The notes under the pieces: model-generated | The model's database searches: none | Told to the model about the DNA's origin: nothing | The model's input: the letters and a program-made list of their open reading frames with translations, nothing else | Translations under genes and position numbers: made by a program | From: DASQDN01 sp963833675 | GTDB lineage: Bacteria; Acidobacteriota; Terriglobia; Bryobacterales; Bryobacteraceae | Length of the DNA: 64,000 nucleotides | Reading direction: 5' to 3' | NCBI GenBank assembly: GCA_963833675.1 | Contig: CAWHYW010000037.1 | Location: forward strand, 62,001 to 126,000 | Part shown: in pieces, positions 58,590 to 64,000 of the stretch | Numbering within the stretch: position 1 is the stretch's first letter | Layout: each line of letters starts with the position of its first letter

Positions 58590-59935
58590 ATGCAAACTCA
58601 GGCTATGTTTCGCGTCGCAATAGCCGGTAGTCTCCTCTGGTCCTCGGCGGCTTGCGCGCAAAGCGAGGAACAGCTCACGCTGGATACGGCGGTAGCCTTA
58701 GCCCTACAGCATAACCGGCAACTGCGGAGTTCGCGCATCGATGTGATGAAAGTCGGCGACAGATTGGCGGCGGCTCGAACCCAGCGTCTGCCACAGTTCA
58801 GCTGGTACACGCTTGCAGCGCAGCGCCTCACGGAAGTCAACTTCCGGTTCGATCAGGGGGTATTCGGCACGTATCCCGGAATTGGCCCGAATCCCTGGGA
58901 CGGATACTGAGATCCGGACACCGCTGAAGCCTTCTCTGCTCATGATCGGCCAGGTGACGCAACCGCTTTCGCAACTCTACAAAATTTCGCTTGGGATAAA
59001 GCAGTTGCAAGTCGAGCAGGAATTCGCGACTGAAGCCGAGCGCGCGAAAAAATCCGAAATCGTCAACCAAATCAAGCAGAGCTATTACGCGATCGTGCAG
59101 GCGCAGAGCGCGCTGGACGCTGTCGAAGAATCCATTCGCCTCTATCGCGAAACAGATCGTATCACCGAGCAATATGTTATCCAGCAAGTCGCGCTCAAAT
59201 CAGATAGTCTCGATATCAAAGCGCGGCTTGCCAAGGCAGAATACGATGCTCTGGCGATCCGAAATCCTCTTGAAACCCAAAAGGAGCAGCTCAACCTGCT
59301 CCTCGGGCGCGATCTGCGGACCCTATTCCGGGTCGCGCCCACAGAAGTCGCCAGATTGACCGAAGCGCAGTTGCCGGAGCTGCAGAAAATAGCCATCGAA
59401 ACGCAGGCCCGAAATGAAGCAAGCTTCTCTTCGAGCGAAACAGGCCGAGTACGATCGTCGCATCCTCAAAAGCGACTACATTCCTACCGTCAGTCTCAGC
59501 GTCAATTATTTCTCACCTGTAAATTACGGTTCTCTGATTCCTTCCAACATCGCCGCCGCCGGTGTACTCTTTCAGTGGGAACCGTTCGACTGGGGTCGGA
59601 AGAAACATCAAATATCGGAGAAAGAGCGCGTCATCGAGCAAGCGGGGCTGGAGCAACGTCAAACGGAAGATCAGATCATCCTCGAGGTTAATACTCGTTT
59701 TCGCAAGCTGCAGGAAGCAAAACAGCTCTTGGCCGTAGTTGGATTGAGCCGTGAATTAGCGCAGGAAAAATTGCGGGTTACCACGAATCGCTATAAGCAG
59801 GAAGTGGTGCTCATCAAAGACGTGCTCCAGCAGCAGGCGACGCTTGCCGAAGCGAACCACCAGTATAGCCAGACTCTTGCTGCTTTCTGGATCGCAAATG
59901 CTGACTTGGAAAAGGCATTGGGAGAACCACGATGA
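58590..59935 (+). CDS. TolC-family outer-membrane efflux protein (frame-broken)
   Basis: About 448 residues. Signal peptide (FRVAIAGSLLWSSAACA), then LTLDTAVALALQHNRQLRSS, typical of TolC proteins. Frame breaks near 58905 and 59440. After that EQEFATEAERAKKSEIVNQI, ALRIRNPLETQKEQLNLLLG-like stretches and NRYKQEVVLIKDVLQQQAT form the long coiled-coil barrels. Start ATG 58590 has GAGG nearby. It is the exit duct of the tripartite pump with the next two genes. Confidence 0.88.
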
Positions 59936-61131
59936 CGCGAACCGACGCAGCGTTTCTCGTAATGGTGACTCTCTTGCTGACGGCGTGCAATAAGGCGGAA
60001 TCGGAAGAAAAAACTCCGAGTCCTGTTACAACCGAAGCCCTGCAGTTGTACTCCGCATCGGACAAGCTGCGCTACTCAGCCGACGTGCACCCGGATACCC
60101 AGGTCAACCTGGCATTTAAGGTCGGAGGATACGTCGACGCAATTCACGAGGTCGAAAGTCCACGAGGCAGCCGCATCGTGCAGGAAGGCGATTTTGTTCG
60201 CGCGGGGTCGGTCCTCGCCCGCGTCCGCCAGAATGATTACACTGCCAGACTCGGACAGGCCAAGGCGGAGGAGGCCGAGACTCGCGCTTCTCTAACCGCC
60301 ACCAGAGCTCAATTGGCGGAGGCCGAAGCCGGTCTGGAACGCGCAAGGCGAGATTTCAGCCGTGCGGAAAATCTCTTTCAAACCCAAAGCCTCACGCGAG
60401 CCGACTATGACGCTTCGAAAGCCCAATTCGAGGCGTCCGCTGCCAGGGCAGACGCGGTTCGCAGTTCCATTGCCGTAGCGGAGGCGCGTATTGCCGCCGC
60501 GGGTTCGGTAGTCTCGCAAGCAGGCATAGCGCTCGGCGATACGGAAATTCGGGCGCCATTGGATGGAGTGATACTGAACCGGCAGATCGAGATCGGCACG
60601 CTCGTGAACGCCGGAACTCCCGCATTTGTCATTGGCGATATGCGCACGGCCAATGTTGTTTTTGGCGTGCCCGATACCGTGCTGCCTTCGCTGCGATTAG
60701 GTTCTGTGTTGCCTATTCGCGCCGAGGCGCTGCCGGAACGCGAGTTCTCCGGACGCGTAACACGCATCTCGCCTGTCGCAGATCCGAAAAGCCGGACTTT
60801 CGATGTAGAGCTTGCTGTTCCGAATCGCGGCAATCTGCTCAAAGCCGGGATGATCGCGTCCGTCACCCTGCAAAGTTCCGGCCCAACAAAACCCGTCCTG
60901 ACTATTCCGTTGAGCGCCCTCGTGCGCTCCACGAATACTTCAAAGGGCTACGCAGTCTTTGTCGTTCGGGAGCAGGCAGGCAAACAAATCGCCCAGCTTC
61001 GAGATGTGCAATTGGGTGAGGCATTCGGAAACCGGGTAACCTGCACATCCGGTGTCGAGCTGGGCCAACGAGTGATCACGAACGGCAGTCAGCTCATTCG
61101 TGATGGTGAACCGGTGCGTGTAATTCCGTAG
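59932..61131 (+). CDS. RND efflux periplasmic adaptor (membrane fusion protein)
   Basis: 399 residues, intact. Lipoprotein-like leader ending LLLTAC. Barrel-sandwich (VNLAFKVGGYVDAIHEVESP, EGDFVRAGSVLARV), hairpin coiled coil (ASKAQFEASAARADAVRSSI) and membrane-proximal end (PLDGVILNRQIEIGTLVNAG, LVIPLSALVR-like TIPLSALVRSTN) are all seen in HlyD/AcrA adaptors. Overlaps the TolC stop by 4 bases. It links the inner-membrane pump to TolC. Confidence 0.92.
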   Translation: MTRTDAAFLVMVTLLLTACNKAESEEKTPSPVTTEALQLYSASDKLRYSADVHPDTQVNLAFKVGGYVDAIHEVESPRGSRIVQEGDFVRAGSVLARVRQNDYTARLGQAKAEEAETRASLTATRAQLAEAEAGLERARRDFSRAENLFQTQSLTRADYDASKAQFEASAARADAVRSSIAVAEARIAAAGSVVSQAGIALGDTEIRAPLDGVILNRQIEIGTLVNAGTPAFVIGDMRTANVVFGVPDTVLPSLRLGSVLPIRAEALPEREFSGRVTRISPVADPKSRTFDVELAVPNRGNLLKAGMIASVTLQSSGPTKPVLTIPLSALVRSTNTSKGYAVFVVREQAGKQIAQLRDVQLGEAFGNRVTCTSGVELGQRVITNGSQLIRDGEPVRVIP

Positions 61132-61137
61132 GCGCCT

Positions 61138-64000
61138 ATGTCAGGACACAAGAGCGATTCGGAGTTCATTCGCGACACGCAAAACACGGCGCGTTTCTTC
61201 GTCGAAACCAGGCACATCTCATGGGTCTTGCTCCTCGGAACCATCGCATGGGGTTTTTATGGTTACTTCCACATGCCGCAGCGTAAGGACCCGGATATCC
61301 CGGTGCGCCTCGCGGTTGCGCTGACTCCCTGGCCTGGAGCTTCCGCGGAGCGGGTTGAGCAGTTGGTGACGAAGACAATTGAAGAAAAGATCGGCGAGAA
61401 TTCGAAAGTCACGGAGATCAAGTCGATCTCGCGCACGGGCCTCTCTGTCATCTACCTTGAACTCGATGAACGTCTGAGTGAGACGGGTGAGCAACTCGAT
61501 GACATCGCGCTCAAACTGGGCGGCATTCATAACCTCCCCGACGGAGCCGGACCGATACAGTTCATCAAGGATTTCGGCGATACCGCCGCGCTCATGCTTA
61601 CAGTCGCCAGTCCGAAAGCGGGCGATGCCGGGATTGACTTGAGAGCCTCAGCGATTCGGCAGGCAATCGATTCGGTGCGCGCAAGAGCGGCTTCCGGAAC
61701 TCGCGTTTCAGTCGTGGTTTGTCATCCACCCGCCATTGATGCCCACTTTTTGCGGCGCACGATTGATCTTGCCACCGCATGGGCAATCGAGCATCATTTC
61801 GTGAGCGATGTCCGGGCCATCGGCGGGGCGGGATTTCAGGGAGTGGACTTCGCCACGTCGGATGATGACCGCCGGATACACGGGTGGATCGACGAATTTA
61901 TCGACGAGCACCTGCAGGCATCCGACTTTCACCCGGATTCCTGGCAGTACGCGCTGATTCGAAATCCCGAAACAGACACGAGCGAGACTGACCGAAGTTG
62001 CGGGCGACAAGTACAGCTATCGCGAGCTTGATGATTTCACAGACCTGATCGAAAAGATGGTGAAAACGGCGCCGCCGGTCTCGAAGGTTACCCGAACAGG
62101 AATTCTTCCTGAAGTGGTCTACCTGCTTTACTCGCAGGAACGGTTGGCTTCCTACGGCGTTCAGACCGGCACTCTGCCAAACCTTCTTCGCGCCCGTAAC
62201 ATCACGCTTCCGGGCGGCGTGCTCGAGACCAGCCGGAAGAACTTAGCCGTCGATCCTTCCGGCGAGTTCCACTCCGAGCGGGAAATCGGCGACGTCGTAA
62301 CGACGGCTTCTGAATCGGGGACGCCCCTTTATCTCCGAGATCTGGTCGACATCGTTCGCGCGTATCAGAGTCCGGCGCGATTTCTGAACTATTACACCTG
62401 GCGTGACGAGAAAGGCGCATGGCAGCGAACGCGCGCGGTCACGCTCGCCATTCAGATGCGTCAGAGCGAACAAATCGGCGCTTTCGGAAAAGCAGTAGAC
62501 GCCGCGCTGAAGGAAGTGAAGCCGCAGTTGCCATCCGACCTCATCGTTGCTCGCACATCCGACCAGCCGCTTCAGGTCACTGAAAATGTGGAGCTGTTCA
62601 TGAACAGCCTCTACGAAGCGATCGCGCTGGTCGTCCTTGTGTCGTTGATCGGATTCTGGGAGTGGCGTTCCGCGTTGCTGATGGCGCTGTCGATTCCGAT
62701 TACGCTCGCAATGACGTTTGGCATGATGGACGTCCTCGGTATCGACTTGCAGCAGGTTTCGATCGCGACCCTGATTATTGCGCTTGGACTTGCTGGTGGA
62801 CGATCCGGTCGTCGCCGGCGACGCCATAAAGGAACTTGCCGCCGGGTCAGCCGCCGCATTGTCGCGGCCTGGCTGCGGTCCCACCCGGCTCGCGACGGCG
62901 ATTCTGTTCGCCACCATCACCAACATCGTCGCGTATCTGCCGTTCCTCATGTTGACTGGTGACACCGGCGTTTCCTTTACAGCCTGCCGATCGTGATTAC
63001 GTGTTCCCTGGTGGCTTCTCGTATCGTGTCGATGACGTTCATCCCGCTGCTTGGCTACTACCTGCTGCGCCCCAAGATCGAGCCGTCCATCGAGGAGCGG
63101 CGCAAAACGGGGTTCGCGGCATTTTATTACCGGGTCGGCGGCTTCGGCATTCGGAATCGCTGGAAAGTCTTGCTGGCGTCTGTCATGTTTCTGGCTTTCG
63201 GCGCTTTCGCCATGTCGCGGCTCAAGCAGCAGTTCTTCCCAAAAGACCTCTCCTACCTTTCCACCTCGATGTCTGGTTGCCCGAAGATGCGCCGCTTGCG
63301 GCCACGGAACGAAGCCGCCCGGCGCGCCGAGATGGTCATCCGGCAGGTGGCCGAAAAGTACGGCAGTGAGCATCCTGAAAAAGACGGCAAGCCGCGCGAA
63401 GTACTGAATTCCATGACCACATTCGTCGGCGGCGGCGGACCGCGTTTCTGGTTCTCGGTCTCGCCCGAGCTTCAGCAGCTCAACTACGCGCAGGTCATCA
63501 TTCAGGTCAAAGACAAGCACGATACGAACCACCTGATCGGCCTGCTGCAGAAGGCGCTTGACAGCAAGGTGCCGGGCGCGCGCATCGACGTGCGGCAACT
63601 CGAGACCGGCAAGCCAGTCGGTCTGCCGGTCGAGATCCGGATCTCCGGCGACGACATGGACGTCCTTCGCACGGAGGCGGAGAGGGTGAAAACAGTCTTG
63701 CGCGCCACTCCCTACGCGCAGCGCGTCCGCGACGACTGGGGAGAGGAGAACTTCACGTCAAGCTCCAGACCAACCCCGACCGCGCGAACTCGCGGGCATC
63801 ACCAACCTGGACGTGGCCGCCTCCTCGGCGACGGGAATCAACGGCTCGCAGGTAGACGACGCTGCGCGAAGGCGACAAGCAGATCCCAGTCGTCGACGCG
63901 ACTGCGGATGGAGGAGCGCGCGCAGATTGTCCGACATGCAGAACCTCTACGTCTACTCGACGCAGCGGACGCACAGAAGATGCCGCTCCGGCAGGTCTCG
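61138..64000 (+). CDS. RND efflux pump permease, partial, several frame breaks
   Basis: The gene runs past the window end. The N-terminus (ARFFVETRHISWVLLLGTI) and HMPQRKDPDIPVRLAVALTPWPGASAERVEQLVTK (in part), then ASGTRVSVVV... and EAIALVVLVSLIGFWEWRSALLMALSIP match the AcrB/MexB-like (HAE1) permease. A second half shows VFPGG-type and PGARIDVRQLETGKPVGLPVEI segments near 63560-63640. Breaks at about 61990, 62790, 62975 and 63260, and the last 300 bases are hard to read in any frame. It exports toxic compounds using the proton gradient. Confidence 0.85.

Noticed and set aside
62243..63598. Long minus-strand frame opposite the RND permease as a real gene
   Set aside because: Its translation looks like a codon-bias shadow and the plus strand clearly encodes an RND pump.

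Overview
The window looks like chromosomal DNA of an acidobacterium, probably of the Solibacter/Bryobacter type. I infer this from the gene set: an Oar-like TonB receptor with an N-terminal carboxypeptidase-regulatory domain, planctomycete-type DUF1549/DUF1553 and DUF1501 gene pairs, a seven-gene alternative complex III/caa3 oxidase respiratory operon, and many secreted hydrolases with Tat-like or Sec leaders. GC content is fairly high by eye. I found no rRNA, tRNA, CRISPR array, phage or transposase. Many genes are broken by single-base frame changes. These often fall in short homopolymers, and the protein continues recognisably in another frame. I read them as consensus errors and annotate the whole span as one gene. 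Breaks are dense at about 5.4-6.2, 9.2-15, 34.5-37, 45-48 and 56-64 kb, and rare at 15-33 kb.

Layout. 0-4.6 kb: an outer-membrane barrel protein, an NCS1 permease, rsmG, and a subtilase with a free-standing I9-like propeptide gene. 4.6-5.3 kb: a non-coding gap with small inverted repeats. 5.3-9.85 kb: a secreted DUF4082 protein, two amidohydrolases, and a HipA-like/DUF3037 pair. 9.9-15.8 kb: a plus-strand operon with a NarK-like transporter, a haem-b type membrane protein with a rubredoxin-like tail, a NasC-like molybdoenzyme, a 16-Cys ferredoxin, a Rieske protein and a small membrane protein. I read it as a membrane-linked nitrate (or related oxyanion) reductase. 15.8-27.7 kb: a minus-strand operon of alternative complex III (actABCDEF), an unknown membrane protein, a SCO copper chaperone and a caa3 oxidase (ctaCDEF), nearly all translationally coupled. 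28-37.2 kb, minus strand: a PoxB-like ThDP enzyme, a GH39-like glycosidase, an S9 peptidase, DUF1501 and DUF1549/1553. 37.3-42.7 kb: an IclR regulator divergent from an operon with an aspartoacylase-like enzyme, two enolase-superfamily enzymes, an RraA-like aldolase and a small dimeric-barrel protein, likely for sugar-acid catabolism. 42.7-48.2 kb, minus strand: SMP-30, a Tat-exported glycosidase-like protein and the TonB receptor. 48.5-55.3 kb, plus strand: a second PPC/DUF1549/DUF1501 set with an MFS transporter. 55.3-58.5 kb: a creatininase, an N,N-dimethylformamidase-like protein and a secreted lectin-like protein. 58.6-64 kb: an RND tripartite efflux operon cut by the window end.

Together these suggest a soil heterotroph with aerobic respiration through complex III/caa3, probable nitrate use, and scavenging of plant- or microbe-derived sugar acids, peptides and amides. 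The most novel-looking parts are the 9.9-15.8 kb reductase operon (a possible transporter/cytochrome-b fusion or tight overlap, with a rubredoxin tail and a Rieske partner) and the unknown membrane protein inside the respiratory operon.
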